Positions 25,350 to 34,364 of a stretch of 64,000 nt of DNA are shown piece after piece. The translations under genes were made by a program, and so were the position numbers. Under the pieces are notes generated by a model. It did not search any database and was not told where the DNA came from. It was given only the letters and a program-made list of their open reading frames with translations. The stretch comes from Hymenobacter chitinivorans DSM 11115 (GTDB lineage: Bacteria > Bacteroidota > Bacteroidia > Cytophagales > Hymenobacteraceae). Where the stretch lies: positions 868,001-932,000 of the forward strand of contig NZ_PGFA01000001.1 of NCBI RefSeq assembly GCF_002797555.1, read 5' to 3'. Positions within the stretch are counted from its first letter, which is position 1. Each line of letters opens with the position of its first letter.

Positions 25350-25379
25350 TTGCCTAACCCCAAAAAAGCCAAATCTTTG
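25350..25379 (+). promoter_or_regulatory. Internal promoter before mraY
   Basis: TTG (25350-25352), 19-bp spacer, AATCTTTG (25372-25379), one mismatch from TAnnTTTG, 45 bp before the mraY ATG. It would give mraY and the genes after it expression independent of the mraZ promoter. Confidence 0.5.
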
Positions 25380-25423
25380 CAGCTTGGAATAACCCCAACT
25401 GAGACCCGCTGACCCCCGCGCCA

Positions 25424-26644
25424 ATGCTTTATTACCTCTTCAATTTTCTCGACAAGCACTACAACCTGCCAGGCGCGGGCGTTTTCCAGTTTATTTCGTT
25501 TCGAGCGGCCATGGCCGTCATTACGTCCCTCATTATTGCTCAAGTCTTTGGTGCCCGTCTGATTCGGGTGCTGCAGATGAAGCAGGTGGGGGAGAGTATC
25601 CGGGATTTGGGCCTGCAAGGGCAGATGGAGAAGAAAGGCACTCCGACGATGGGCGGCCTGATTATCCTGCTGGCCATTCTGGTGCCGGTGCTGCTCTTTG
25701 CCAAGCTCGACAACATCTACATCGTGCTCATGCTGCTGAGCACCGTCTGGCTGGGCCTCATCGGTTTTCTGGACGACTATATTAAGGTGTTCCAGAAAAA
25801 TAAGGAGGGTCTGAGTGGGCGCTTCAAGGTGCTGGGCCAGATTGGCCTGGGCATTACGGTGGGCTGGGTGCTGTTCTTCAGCGACGATGTGACCGTGCGC
25901 CAGTACCTGCTGCCCAACGGCCAGCTCTCGGCCGTGGATGCCAGCACCGTGTACCAGGACGTGAAGCTGATGATTACCACCATCCCGTTTGCCAAAAACA
26001 ACGAGCTCAACTACGGCAACCTGTTTGCCTACGCCGGCCCGTTTTTCAACGGCCTTTACAGCTTCCTCTACATCCCGATTGTGATTCTGATTATCACGGC
26101 GGTGAGCAACGGGGCTAACATCACCGACGGCCTCGACGGGCTGGCGGCCGGTACTTCGGCCATTATCGGCGTGACGCTGGCCATTTTCGCCTTCGTGAGC
26201 GGCAACTCGATTCTGGCGGACTACCTGGATATTATGTTCATTCCGAACTCGGGGGAGCTGGTAATCTTCTGTACGGCCTTCGTGGGAGCCTGCATCGGGT
26301 TTTTGTGGTACAACAGCTATCCGGCCCAGGTTTTTATGGGCGACACCGGCTCGTTGGCCATCGGCGGCATCATTGCCGTACTGGCCCTGATTGTGCGCAA
26401 GGAGCTCTTGATTCCGGTCCTCTGCGGCGTGTTTTTGATTGAAAACCTGTCGGTGATGCTGCAGGTGGGCTGGTTTAAGTACACCAAGCGCAAGTACGGC
26501 GAAGGCCGCCGGTTGCTGCGCATGTCGCCGCTGCACCACCACTACCAGAAGCTGGGCTACCACGAGTCCAAAATCGTGTCCCGCTTCTGGATCATCGGCA
26601 TTATGCTGGCCATTTTCACCCTCGTCACGCTCAAGCTGCGCTAA
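25424..26644 (+). CDS. mraY: Phospho-MurNAc-pentapeptide transferase MraY
   Basis: Integral membrane enzyme that makes lipid I from UDP-MurNAc-pentapeptide and undecaprenyl phosphate. The 406-residue product has about ten membrane helices, [12 protein letters not shown], the Asp-rich [22 protein letters not shown] and the late HHHYQKLG loop. Length is longer than the E. coli form because of an extended loop near residues 155-200, usual for Bacteroidota. A tandem-word hairpin fills the gap to murD. Confidence 0.97.
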   Translation: MLYYLFNFLDKHYNLPGAGVFQFISFRAAMAVITSLIIAQVFGARLIRVLQMKQVGESIRDLGLQGQMEKKGTPTMGGLIILLAILVPVLLFAKLDNIYIVLMLLSTVWLGLIGFLDDYIKVFQKNKEGLSGRFKVLGQIGLGITVGWVLFFSDDVTVRQYLLPNGQLSAVDASTVYQDVKLMITTIPFAKNNELNYGNLFAYAGPFFNGLYSFLYIPIVILIITAVSNGANITDGLDGLAAGTSAIIGVTLAIFAFVSGNSILADYLDIMFIPNSGELVIFCTAFVGACIGFLWYNSYPAQVFMGDTGSLAIGGIIAVLALIVRKELLIPVLCGVFLIENLSVMLQVGWFKYTKRKYGEGRRLLRMSPLHHHYQKLGYHESKIVSRFWIIGIMLAIFTLVTLKLR

Positions 26645-26736
26645 CCTTTAGAACTCAGAAGTCAGAGCGTAGAACGTAGACTTCGGGTTGATTTGCTTCT
26701 CGGTTCTAGGTTCTGAGCTCTAAGTTCTCAAAAGAC
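26645..26736. repeat. Tandem-word hairpin filling the mraY-murD gap
   Basis: The left arm carries degenerate words built on AGAAC/CAGAA/AGAGC (TAGAACTCAGAAGTCAGAG, then CGTAGAACGTAGA); the right arm (GGTTCTAGGTTCTGAGCTC, then TAAGTTCTC) carries their complements. The unpaired centre is about 20 bp. The unit spans nearly the whole gap from the mraY stop to the murD ATG. Confidence 0.7.
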
Positions 26737-28104
26737 ATGTCTACTAAAATCGTCATTCTCGGAGCTGCGGAAAGTGGGGTAGGGGCGGCGCTGCTGGCCC
26801 AGGCCAAAGGCCACACCGTATTTGTGTCCGACAAAAGCCCGATTCAACCTATATATAAGGAGAAGCTCACGGCGGCTGGTATTCCCTTCGAGGAAGGCAC
26901 CCACACGCTGGAGGAAATTCTGACGGCCGACGAGGTGGTGAAAAGCCCGGGCATCCCGGAAAAAGCGCCGGTCATTCAGGCCCTGCGCGAGAAGAAGATT
27001 CCGGTCATTTCCGAAATCGAGCTGGCCGGCCGCTATACCCAGGCCCGCTGCATCTGCATTACGGGCACCAACGGCAAAACCACCACCACGCTGCTCACCT
27101 ACCATTTGCTGAAGGAAGCTGGCCTGAAGGTGGGCCTGGCTGGCAACGTGGGCTACAGCCTGGCCGAGCAGGTTATTGCCGACGAGCACGACTACTACGT
27201 GGTGGAGCTCAGCAGCTTCCAGCTCGACGATACCTACGACTTCCGGGCCTGGGTGGCCGTGCTGCTCAACATCACCCCCGACCACCTCGACCGGTACGAC
27301 TACTCCCTGGAAAAATACGCCCACGCCAAGCTGCGCATCACCCGCAACATGGACAGCAGCGGCTTTTTCATCTACAACGCCGACGACCCGGTTATTCAGC
27401 AGGAATTCACCTCGGTGTTCAGCCAGACCAACCTGCTGCCCTTCAGCCTGCACCACCGCCCCGACTACCAGCTGGCCGGCTATTACACTTCCGAAACTGA
27501 GCTCTGCACCAACCTGGCGCCGGGCCTGAACGAGCAGCCGGAGCAGATCAGCACGGCCGGCTCCCCGCTGATTGGGCAGCACAACCGCCAGAATACCCTG
27601 GCCGCCGTGCTCTGCGCCCGGGTGGCGGGCCTCAACGAGGAGCAGATTGAAAGCGCCCTGGCCACCTTCCGCAACGCCGACCACCGCCTGCAGCCCGTGG
27701 GCGAAATAGGCGGTGCCCGGTTTATCAACGATTCCAAGGCCACCAACGTGGAAGCCGCCTGGTTTGCCCTCGACGGAATTCAGCAGCCCATCGTCTGGAT
27801 TGCCGGCGGCACCGACAAAGGCAACGACTACAGCAGCCTGCTGTCCCTGGCCAAGGAAAAAGTCAAGGCCTTGATCTGCCTGGGCGTCGACAACGAAAAG
27901 CTTAAAGCCAGCTTCGGCTCCATTGTACCCCACCTGGAAGAAACCCAAAGCATGACCGAAGCCGTGCGCCGCGGTGCCGCCCTGGCCGCCCCCGGCGACG
28001 TGGTGCTGCTCTCGCCCTGCTGCGCCTCCTTCGACCTGTTCAAAAACTACGAGGACCGCGGCCGGCAGTTTGCGGCAGCGGTGAATGAGCGAATGAGTGA
28101 ATGA
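26737..28104 (+). CDS. murD: UDP-MurNAc-alanine--D-glutamate ligase MurD
   Basis: ATP-dependent cytosolic ligase adding D-glutamate to UDP-MurNAc-L-Ala, 455 residues. It shows the N-terminal Rossmann-like region (KIVILGAAESGVGAALLA), the P-loop CITGTNGKTTTTLL (about 108-121), NITPDHLDRYD, and FINDSKATNVEAAWFAL near residue 330. The last residues, VNERMSE, are encoded by the tandem-word repeat that continues past the stop codon, so the normal C-terminus has been replaced or extended by repeat sequence. Confidence 0.96.
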   Translation: MSTKIVILGAAESGVGAALLAQAKGHTVFVSDKSPIQPIYKEKLTAAGIPFEEGTHTLEEILTADEVVKSPGIPEKAPVIQALREKKIPVISEIELAGRYTQARCICITGTNGKTTTTLLTYHLLKEAGLKVGLAGNVGYSLAEQVIADEHDYYVVELSSFQLDDTYDFRAWVAVLLNITPDHLDRYDYSLEKYAHAKLRITRNMDSSGFFIYNADDPVIQQEFTSVFSQTNLLPFSLHHRPDYQLAGYYTSETELCTNLAPGLNEQPEQISTAGSPLIGQHNRQNTLAAVLCARVAGLNEEQIESALATFRNADHRLQPVGEIGGARFINDSKATNVEAAWFALDGIQQPIVWIAGGTDKGNDYSSLLSLAKEKVKALICLGVDNEKLKASFGSIVPHLEETQSMTEAVRRGAALAAPGDVVLLSPCCASFDLFKNYEDRGRQFAAAVNERMSE

Positions 28105-28198
28105 GTGAAGTATTGCTTTCAGCCCGTTTCGACTGTTCGCTTCACCGTTTCGCCAACCCGCTCACACTGCACTCATTCACCATTTCACTCATTCACCG
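28081..28198. repeat. Tandem-word hairpin at the murD-ftsW junction, entering the murD coding sequence
   Basis: The left arm is a run of GTGAATGA/GCGAATGA/GTGAATGA words starting 24 bp before the murD stop. GTGAATGAGTGAA (28097-28109) pairs perfectly with TTCACTCATTCAC (28184-28196). The right arm ends two bases before the ftsW ATG. Confidence 0.8.
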
Positions 28199-29377
28199 AT
28201 GGACCCCATAAAAACCTGGCTGCAGCGGAATCTGAAAGGTGACCCAATTCTGTGGGCCATTGTGATTCTGTTTTCGCTCATCAGTATTGCCGTGGTGTAT
28301 TCGGCCACCGGCACGCTGGCCTACAAGAAGATGAGTGGCAATACCGAGTACTTCCTCGTCAAGCACACCGGCCTGATTTTCGTGGGTTTGTTCTTCATGT
28401 GGCTGGCCCACCGCATCGATTACCGCTACTACTCCCGCTTGTCGCTCTACGCCCTGCTGATTTCGGTGCCGCTGCTGCTGTTCACCTTTTTCGTGGGTGG
28501 GGAAGTAAACGGGGCCTCGCGCTGGCTCACCATTCCGGTTATCAACCAAACCGTGCAGCCGTCCGACTTAGCCAAGCTGGCCCTGATTTCGCACCTGGCC
28601 AGCATGCTCAGCCGCCGGCAGCAGCACGTGCAGGACTTCAAAACGACTTTGCTGCCGGTAATGCTCTGGATTGGGGTTATCTGCGGCCTGATTATTCTCT
28701 CCAACGCCTCCACGGCACTGCTGCTGTTTGCCACCTGCCTGCTGCTCATGTTCATTGGTCGGGTGCCTATCAAACAGATGGCCGTCATGGTCGCCATTGG
28801 GGCCGTCGTGGGCGGCATCGGTTTGTCAACCGGTCAGCGCCTGCAAACGGTGAAGTCGCGCATCGAGAACTTCACCGATAAGACCAAGCCCGTGCCCTTC
28901 CAGCTTGAACACAGCTACATTGCCATTGCCACGGGCGGCATTACCGGCAAAGGACCCGGGCAAAGTACGGAGCGCAACATTCTGCCCCACCCGTACTCCG
29001 ACTTTATCTACGCCGTCATCATCGAGGAATATGGCCTGGCCGGCGGGGCCTTCGTGCTGTTTCTATACTTAGCCTTTTTGTATCGAGGTCTGAAAACGGT
29101 GATGAACAGCTACGGCGCCTTCGGCGGCCTACTTTCGGCGGGCTTGGCGTTTAGCCTGGTTTTGCAGGCCATGGTCAACATGGGCGTGGCCGTGGGCCTG
29201 GGCCCGATTACCGGCCTGCCGCTGCCGCTGCTGAGCATGGGCGGCACCTCCCTGATTTTTACCGGTATCAGCATCGGTATTATCCTCAGCGTGAGCCGCG
29301 GGGAACGGGAAATCCGACCCATGACCGGCGAGCCGGAAGACACCGTCCGCATCCCCAAGAAAACGGCTTACGCGTAA
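28199..29377 (+). CDS. ftsW: Septal peptidoglycan polymerase FtsW
   Basis: SEDS-family membrane glycosyltransferase that polymerises lipid II at the septum with FtsI, 392 residues and about ten membrane helices. Signatures: VVYSATGTLAYK in the first helix, NGASRWLTI, SDLAKLALI, FQLEHSYIAIATGGITGKGPGQS and the late PLPLLSMGGTSLIFTGISIGIILS. The ATG at 28199 directly follows the word hairpin. Genes either side are murD and murG, in the standard order. Confidence 0.96.
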   Translation: MDPIKTWLQRNLKGDPILWAIVILFSLISIAVVYSATGTLAYKKMSGNTEYFLVKHTGLIFVGLFFMWLAHRIDYRYYSRLSLYALLISVPLLLFTFFVGGEVNGASRWLTIPVINQTVQPSDLAKLALISHLASMLSRRQQHVQDFKTTLLPVMLWIGVICGLIILSNASTALLLFATCLLLMFIGRVPIKQMAVMVAIGAVVGGIGLSTGQRLQTVKSRIENFTDKTKPVPFQLEHSYIAIATGGITGKGPGQSTERNILPHPYSDFIYAVIIEEYGLAGGAFVLFLYLAFLYRGLKTVMNSYGAFGGLLSAGLAFSLVLQAMVNMGVAVGLGPITGLPLPLLSMGGTSLIFTGISIGIILSVSRGEREIRPMTGEPEDTVRIPKKTAYA

Positions 29378-29467
29378 ATCAAGAGTGAAATTGTGAAAGG
29401 TGAAGTTGTGAGTTCATAACCCGCCAGTTCGCTCTTCACAACTTCACCTTTCCCAACTTCACCACCA
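29378..29467. repeat. Tandem-word hairpin filling the ftsW-murG gap
   Basis: GAAAGGTGAAGTTGTGA (29396-29412 region; exact 17-mer at 29395-29411) pairs perfectly with TCACAACTTCACCTTTC (29436-29452). Both arms are degenerate runs of GTGAAA/GTGAAG words. The unit runs from the ftsW stop to the murG start. Confidence 0.85.
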
Positions 29468-30604
29468 GTGCCCAAAACGACTTTATATAGCGCTTCTGCT
29501 CAGCCCCGGCCTTACCGCGTGATTATCAGCGGCGGAGGCACGGGCGGGCATATTTTCCCGGCGGTGGCCATTGCCAACGAGCTGCGCCGCCGTCAGCCCG
29601 ACGCCGAAATCCTGTTTGTGGGCGCTAATGGGCGCATGGAAATGACCCGGGTGCCTGAGGCCGGCTATAAAATCGTGGGCCTCGACATTGCCGGCCTGCA
29701 GCGCCGCCTGACGCCCCAGAACCTGCTGTTCCCGGTGAAGGTGTTCCGCTCGGTGCGCAAGGCGGGCAAGCTGCTCCAGGAGTTCAAGCCCGATGCCGTG
29801 GTGGGCGTGGGCGGTTACGCCTCGGCCCCGGTGCTGCTGGCGGCCACTTCGCGCGGCATTCCGGCCCTGATTCAGGAGCAGAACTCCTACGCGGGCCTGG
29901 TCAATAAGCTGCTCAGTCGCCGCGTCAACCGGATCTGCGTGGCCTACGACGGGATGGAAAAGTTCTTCCCCGCCGACAAGCTCGTGCTGACCGGCAACCC
30001 CGTGCGCACCGAAATTGCCAGCGGCAGCCGCGCCGAAGCCCTGAGTTTCTTTGGCCTTTCGCCCGAGAAAAAGACCTTGCTGGTCATTGGCGGCAGCCTG
30101 GGCGCCCGCACCCTGAACGAAGCCACCGCCGCCGCCCTGACCCGCCTGCAGGCCGCTGGAATTCAGCTCTTGTGGCAAACCGGCAAGCTCTACTACCCCA
30201 AAGCCGCCGAGCAGGCTGCCCCCTTTGCCCCCGATAAGCTCCAGGCCCTGGAGTTCGTGCAGCGCATGGATCTGGCCTACGCCGCCGCCGACGTGGTTAT
30301 CAGCCGGGCCGGGGCCTTGTCGGTGTCGGAACTCTGCCTGACCGGCAAGCCCAGTATTCTGGTGCCCTCGCCCAACGTGGCCGAAGACCACCAGACCAAA
30401 AATGCCCTGGCTTTGGTCGAGAAGGATGCTGCCCTGCTCGTGTCGGATGCGGATGCCGCCGCCACGCTCTACGACCAGGCTCTGGCCTTGCTCAACGACC
30501 CGGGCCGGCAGCAGCAGCTCAGCCAGAACGTGAGCCGCTTGGCTCACCCGCACGCCACCACGACCATCGTGGATGAACTTTTAGCCCTCATGGACCGCGC
30601 ATGA
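29468..30604 (+). CDS. murG: UDP-GlcNAc:lipid I N-acetylglucosaminyltransferase MurG
   Basis: Peripheral membrane GT-B glycosyltransferase converting lipid I to lipid II, 378 residues. It has the glycine-rich loop SGGGTGGHIFPAVAIA (about 18-34), GVGGYASAPVLLAA, LIQEQNSYAGLVNKLL, the donor-side GGSLGARTLN and the late AEDHQTKNALALVE. The start is GTG at 29468; its first residues lie just past the hairpin. The stop overlaps the murC ATG by 4 bp. Confidence 0.96.
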   Translation: MPKTTLYSASAQPRPYRVIISGGGTGGHIFPAVAIANELRRRQPDAEILFVGANGRMEMTRVPEAGYKIVGLDIAGLQRRLTPQNLLFPVKVFRSVRKAGKLLQEFKPDAVVGVGGYASAPVLLAATSRGIPALIQEQNSYAGLVNKLLSRRVNRICVAYDGMEKFFPADKLVLTGNPVRTEIASGSRAEALSFFGLSPEKKTLLVIGGSLGARTLNEATAAALTRLQAAGIQLLWQTGKLYYPKAAEQAAPFAPDKLQALEFVQRMDLAYAAADVVISRAGALSVSELCLTGKPSILVPSPNVAEDHQTKNALALVEKDAALLVSDADAAATLYDQALALLNDPGRQQQLSQNVSRLAHPHATTTIVDELLALMDRA

Positions 30605-32049
30605 ATCCCGTAGCCGCATTTCCGAACGTCTATTTTCTGGGTATCGGCGGCATTGGCATGTCGGCCCTGGCCCGCTGGTTTCAGGCCAACGGCCACCGCG
30701 TGAGCGGCTACGATAAAACCGCCACGCCCCTGACCGAAGCCCTGGCCGCCGAAGGCATCCGGATCCACTACGACGATGCCGTAGAGAGCATTCCGGCCGA
30801 GGTGCGCGAAAACCGGGAGCAGACGCTGGTCGTCCTTACGCCCGCCATTCCCAAAGACCACCGGGAGTGGGCCTGGCTGCGGGAGCAGGGCTACGACATC
30901 CGTAAGCGCAGCCAGGTGCTGGGCGTGCTTACCGCGGGTCACTACACCATTGCCGTAGCCGGCACCCACGGCAAAACCACGACCAGCAGCATGGTGGCTC
31001 ACCTGCTTCACCACGCCGGTGTGCCCTGCGCGGCCTTCCTGGGCGGTATTTCCGTCAACCTGGGCTCTAACCTGCTGCTGCCTCCATTGGCTGAGCTGAC
31101 AACTAACAACCAACAACCAACAACTACCCCTGTGGTAGTTGAGGCCGACGAGTACGACCGGAGCTTCCTGACCCTGCACCCCGATATTGCCATCGTCACC
31201 AGCACCGATGCCGACCACCTCGACATCTATGGCAACAAGGAGGCCCTGGTGGAGTCGTTCCGGCAGTTTGTGGGCCAGATCAAGCCCGGCGGCACGCTCA
31301 TCCTCAACCACACCGCCGACCAGGGCATTGCCGAAGCCGTGGCCGAAGGCGTGCGGGTAATCCGCTACGGCCTCTCGCCCGAGCAGGGCCCGGAGCTCTA
31401 CGCCGACCAGATTACGGCCCAGGGTCACCAGTTCCGCTTCGACCTGCACGGCCCCCTCGGCAACGTGCAAAAGCTGGAACTGGCCGTGCCCGGTTACCAC
31501 AACGTGGAAAACATGCTGGCCGCCTGCGTGGTTGCTCAGCTACAACACGTGGGGGAGGAGCAGTTGAAGCAGGCCGTAGCAGCGTATCGGGGCGTAAAAC
31601 GCCGGTTTGAGTTTATCGTCACCAAGGGCGACAAGGTCTACGTGGACGACTACGCCCACCACCCCCGCGAAATAGAAGCCTTCCTCCGCTCGTTGCGGGC
31701 CCTGTACCCGGGCAAGCGGCTGCGGGTCGTGTTTCAGCCCCACCTCTTCACCCGCACCCGCGACTTTGCCCCCGGCTTTGCCCAGAGCCTGAGCCTGGCC
31801 GATGAAGTGGTGATGCTCGACATCTACCCGGCCCGGGAGCTGCCCCTGGAAGGCGTGACCTCCGAATTGATTTTGTCCCAAATAACGGCTCCGCAAAAGT
31901 CGTTGCAAACCAAAGCCGAAGTCCTGGCCTCGGCCGAATCAGACGATACTTTCGACGTATTAGCCACCGTCGGGGCTGGAGATATTGACCAGCTTGTACC
32001 ACGGCTAAGGAATATTTTAGATATTCGCTGGAATGGAGCTGAAGCGTAA
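30601..32049 (+). CDS. murC: UDP-N-acetylmuramate--L-alanine ligase MurC, with a low-complexity insertion
   Basis: Cytosolic ATP-dependent ligase adding L-alanine to UDP-MurNAc, 482 residues. Visible: FLGIGGIGMSALARWF, the P-loop VAGTHGKTTTSSMVAHLL (about 119-136), EADEYDRSFL, HNVENMLAACVV and DDYAHHPREIEAF. Just before EADEYD, residues of the type TTNNQQPTTTPV are encoded by an AACAACC word run (31096-31141); family members normally have a short loop there. The frame is intact, so the enzyme is probably functional with an inserted loop. Overlaps ftsQ by 17 bp. Confidence 0.95.
   Translation: MNPVAAFPNVYFLGIGGIGMSALARWFQANGHRVSGYDKTATPLTEALAAEGIRIHYDDAVESIPAEVRENREQTLVVLTPAIPKDHREWAWLREQGYDIRKRSQVLGVLTAGHYTIAVAGTHGKTTTSSMVAHLLHHAGVPCAAFLGGISVNLGSNLLLPPLAELTTNNQQPTTTPVVVEADEYDRSFLTLHPDIAIVTSTDADHLDIYGNKEALVESFRQFVGQIKPGGTLILNHTADQGIAEAVAEGVRVIRYGLSPEQGPELYADQITAQGHQFRFDLHGPLGNVQKLELAVPGYHNVENMLAACVVAQLQHVGEEQLKQAVAAYRGVKRRFEFIVTKGDKVYVDDYAHHPREIEAFLRSLRALYPGKRLRVVFQPHLFTRTRDFAPGFAQSLSLADEVVMLDIYPARELPLEGVTSELILSQITAPQKSLQTKAEVLASAESDDTFDVLATVGAGDIDQLVPRLRNILDIRWNGAEA
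31096..31141. repeat. Tandem-word run inside the murC coding sequence
   Basis: Consecutive AACTAAC/AACCAAC/AACCAAC/AACTACC words, closed by a small perfect hairpin CAACTACC (31121-31128) / GGTAGTTG (31134-31141). Structure matches the intercistronic hairpins but sits in frame inside a gene. Confidence 0.7.
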
Positions 32050-32797
32050 AGCCAACAACTTGCTGTTTGCCACCGGGTGCCTCGTGCTGCTCTCGGGGCT
32101 GGCCGTGTTTGCCGGAGTCCGGCAGGCCAGCCGCCCCGTGGGGGAGGTCATCGTGACCATCGGCAACGAGTTTAACAATTACTTCATTAGTGAGCGGGAA
32201 GTAACGGCTTTATTAACCCGCAACGGCCACCAGCAGCTCGAGGGCGCCCATCCCGACGACCTGGACCTTAAAGCCCTAGAAGCCCGCCTTAAAGCCCACA
32301 GCTTCGTCAAGGAAGCGCAGGTGTACCGCGACCTAGCCGGTAATTTGCACGCCGACGTGCGCCAAAACCGTCCGATTGCCCGCCTCGTACACGCCGATAC
32401 CCGCCAGGATAGTTACCTCGATGCCGAGGGCAAGAAACTGCCGTTGTCTTCGTTATTCACGGCCCGCGTGGTACCCATTTCCCGACTGGGAGGCGGACCG
32501 CTCCAAGCTGGCTTTTTCCAAGATTCCACCGGTCGTCAATATCTAGCGTTTTTGCGCTATATTGATGAGCATCCGTTCTGGCGCGCCCAGGTTGCGGAGG
32601 TCTTTATCGGCCCCAATGGCAAGGTTTCCTTCACCCAGCAAGTGGGTGACCAACGAATAGAATTTGGCTTTCCGGAGAATATTTCGGAAAAATTTGCGAA
32701 ACTGATGGTATTTTACCGTCAAATTCCACCGGTCTTGGGCTGGGACACGTACCACCGCGTCAACGTTGAGTTCCAAGATCAAATCATTTGTGAGTAA
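32033..32797 (+). CDS. ftsQ: Cell division protein FtsQ (DivIB)
   Basis: Bitopic inner-membrane divisome protein of 254 residues. One membrane helix at about 9-30 (NNLLFATGCLVLLSGLAVFAG), then a periplasmic POTRA-like region (FISEREVTALL...LEARLKAHSFVKEAQVYRDLAGNLHADVRQNRPIARL) and a beta domain. Sequence similarity to classical FtsQ is limited, but the topology, the POTRA pattern and the place between murC and ftsA make the call firm. Overlaps murC by 17 bp. Confidence 0.92.
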   Translation: MELKRKANNLLFATGCLVLLSGLAVFAGVRQASRPVGEVIVTIGNEFNNYFISEREVTALLTRNGHQQLEGAHPDDLDLKALEARLKAHSFVKEAQVYRDLAGNLHADVRQNRPIARLVHADTRQDSYLDAEGKKLPLSSLFTARVVPISRLGGGPLQAGFFQDSTGRQYLAFLRYIDEHPFWRAQVAEVFIGPNGKVSFTQQVGDQRIEFGFPENISEKFAKLMVFYRQIPPVLGWDTYHRVNVEFQDQIICE

Positions 32798-32810
32798 CAA
32801 AATCTTGCGT

Positions 32811-32834
32811 AAACGCTCGGAAACGGCGTTTTTT
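32811..32834 (+). terminator. Weak hairpin with T-run between ftsQ and ftsA
   Basis: AAACGC (32811-32816) can pair with GCGTTT (32826-32831), followed by TTT. The stem is short, so this may be partial termination or attenuation within the cluster, or chance. Confidence 0.3.
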
Positions 32835-32883
32835 GCACCTGAAATTCATAGCACCAACCGCACCCACTCGTCCTTCCTTCCTC

Positions 32884-34248
32884 ATGCAAAACGATAAGAT
32901 TGTAGTCGGCCTCGACATTGGTACCACCAAAATCTGCGCTCTGGTAGGGCGCAAGAACGAGTTTGGCAAACTCGAAATCCTGGGCATGGGCAAGGCTGTG
33001 TCGGAAGGAGTGGTGCGCGGTATCGTGTCGAACATCGACAAGACGGTGGATGCAATTCGGAAAGCCATCCGGCAGGCCGAAGAACAGTCCGGAATCAATA
33101 TTGGCGTCGTGAACGTGGGCATTGCCGGCCAGCACATCAAGAGCCTGCAGCACAACGGCAGCATCACCCGCAATTCGGCCGAAACTGAGATTACCGTCGA
33201 CGATGTAAATCGGCTGACCAACGATATGTACCGGCTGGTAACCCCGCCCGGCTCCGAAATCATCCACGTAATGCCCCAGGACTACAAGGTGGATTACGAG
33301 GAGGGCATCATGGACCCCGTGGGCATGTCGGGCGTGCGCCTGGAAGGCAACTTCCACATCATTACGGCTCAGAGCACGGCCATCAACAACATCAACAAGT
33401 GCGTTACCAAGGCGGGCCTGGAAATCGATAACCTGATTCTCGAGCCCCTGGCTTCGAGCATGTCGGTGCTGTCGGACGAAGAAAAGGAAGCCGGCGTCGC
33501 CCTGATTGACATCGGGGGCGGTACCACCGACCTGGCCATTTTCAAGGACGGTATTATTCGGCATGCCGCGGTGTTGCCCTTTGGCGGCAACATCGTGACC
33601 AGCGACATCAAGCAGGGCTGCGCCGTAATGCAGAACCAGGCCGAGCAGCTGAAGGTGAAATTCGGTAAAGCCATTGCCGAGGAAGCCTCCGACTACGAAA
33701 TCGTGAGCATCCCCGGCCTGCGCGACCGGGCGCCCAAGGAAATCAGCCTCAAGAACCTAGCCCATATCATCGAGGCCCGGATGGAGGAAATCATCGAGCT
33801 GGTGTACGCCGAGATTCAGCGCACCGGCCACGGCGACAAGCTGGCGGCCGGCATCGTGCTGACCGGCGGCGGCTCCCAGCTGCAGAACCTGGTGCAGCTT
33901 ACCGAATACGTCACGGGCCTCGACACCCGCATTGGTTACCCCAACGAGCACCTGGGCAAGTCGCGCATTGAAGCCGTGAAGTCGCCGATGTACGCTACCA
34001 CCGTGGGCCTGGTGCTGGCCGGCTACCGCTCGATTGACGAGCGGGTGGGCCGCTCGTACGAGGAAGAGGAGCAGCAGTATCGCCCCGCGCCCGAAGTGCG
34101 GGCAGCAGTTCCGGCCGCGCCGCAGCCGGCTCCGCAACCCCAGCCAGCGCCTCCGAAGAAAACCTCGGGGGCCGGCAAGTTCTTCCAGGACATCATCAGC
34201 CGCACGAAAGGACTGCTGATTGATGATTTCGACGACAAGCAGTACTAA
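32884..34248 (+). CDS. ftsA: Cell division protein FtsA
   Basis: Actin-like ATPase that tethers FtsZ filaments to the membrane, 454 residues. It shows the phosphate-1 motif VVGLDIGTTKICALVG, the 1C subdomain region (EGVVRGIVSNIDKTVDAIRKAI), phosphate-2 ALIDIGGGTTDLAIF, and the adenosine motif GIVLTGGGSQLQNL. A proline-rich linker (about 405-432) precedes a C-terminal amphipathic segment (FFQDIISRTKGLLIDDF) likely binding the membrane. The ATG at 32884 is preferred over the open frame from 32833 because the family starts just before the phosphate-1 strand. Confidence 0.97.
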   Translation: MQNDKIVVGLDIGTTKICALVGRKNEFGKLEILGMGKAVSEGVVRGIVSNIDKTVDAIRKAIRQAEEQSGINIGVVNVGIAGQHIKSLQHNGSITRNSAETEITVDDVNRLTNDMYRLVTPPGSEIIHVMPQDYKVDYEEGIMDPVGMSGVRLEGNFHIITAQSTAINNINKCVTKAGLEIDNLILEPLASSMSVLSDEEKEAGVALIDIGGGTTDLAIFKDGIIRHAAVLPFGGNIVTSDIKQGCAVMQNQAEQLKVKFGKAIAEEASDYEIVSIPGLRDRAPKEISLKNLAHIIEARMEEIIELVYAEIQRTGHGDKLAAGIVLTGGGSQLQNLVQLTEYVTGLDTRIGYPNEHLGKSRIEAVKSPMYATTVGLVLAGYRSIDERVGRSYEEEEQQYRPAPEVRAAVPAAPQPAPQPQPAPPKKTSGAGKFFQDIISRTKGLLIDDFDDKQY

Positions 34249-34364
34249 ATCATTTAACATTTAACAATTATCAGTTGACACTTCACCGGGCGGAATAGCT
34301 TGTGGATGCAGAGTAGTTGAGTGATAAATGATAAATGGTAACTGTTAATTGAAGCAGACCACTC
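34249..34364. repeat. Tandem-word hairpin filling the ftsA-ftsZ gap
   Basis: The left arm (ATCATTTAACATTTAACAAT, from 34249) is matched on the right by complements of the same words (GATAAATGATAAATGG then GTTAATTGAA). ATCATTTAACA is identical to the left arm in the crtI-crtB gap. A 30-bp GC-richer centre is unpaired. The unit begins at the ftsA stop. Confidence 0.75.

Noticed and set aside
31096..31141. A frameshift or pseudogene in murC
   Set aside because: The word run is in frame and the essential motifs after it are intact, so I treat it as an inserted loop, not a broken gene.
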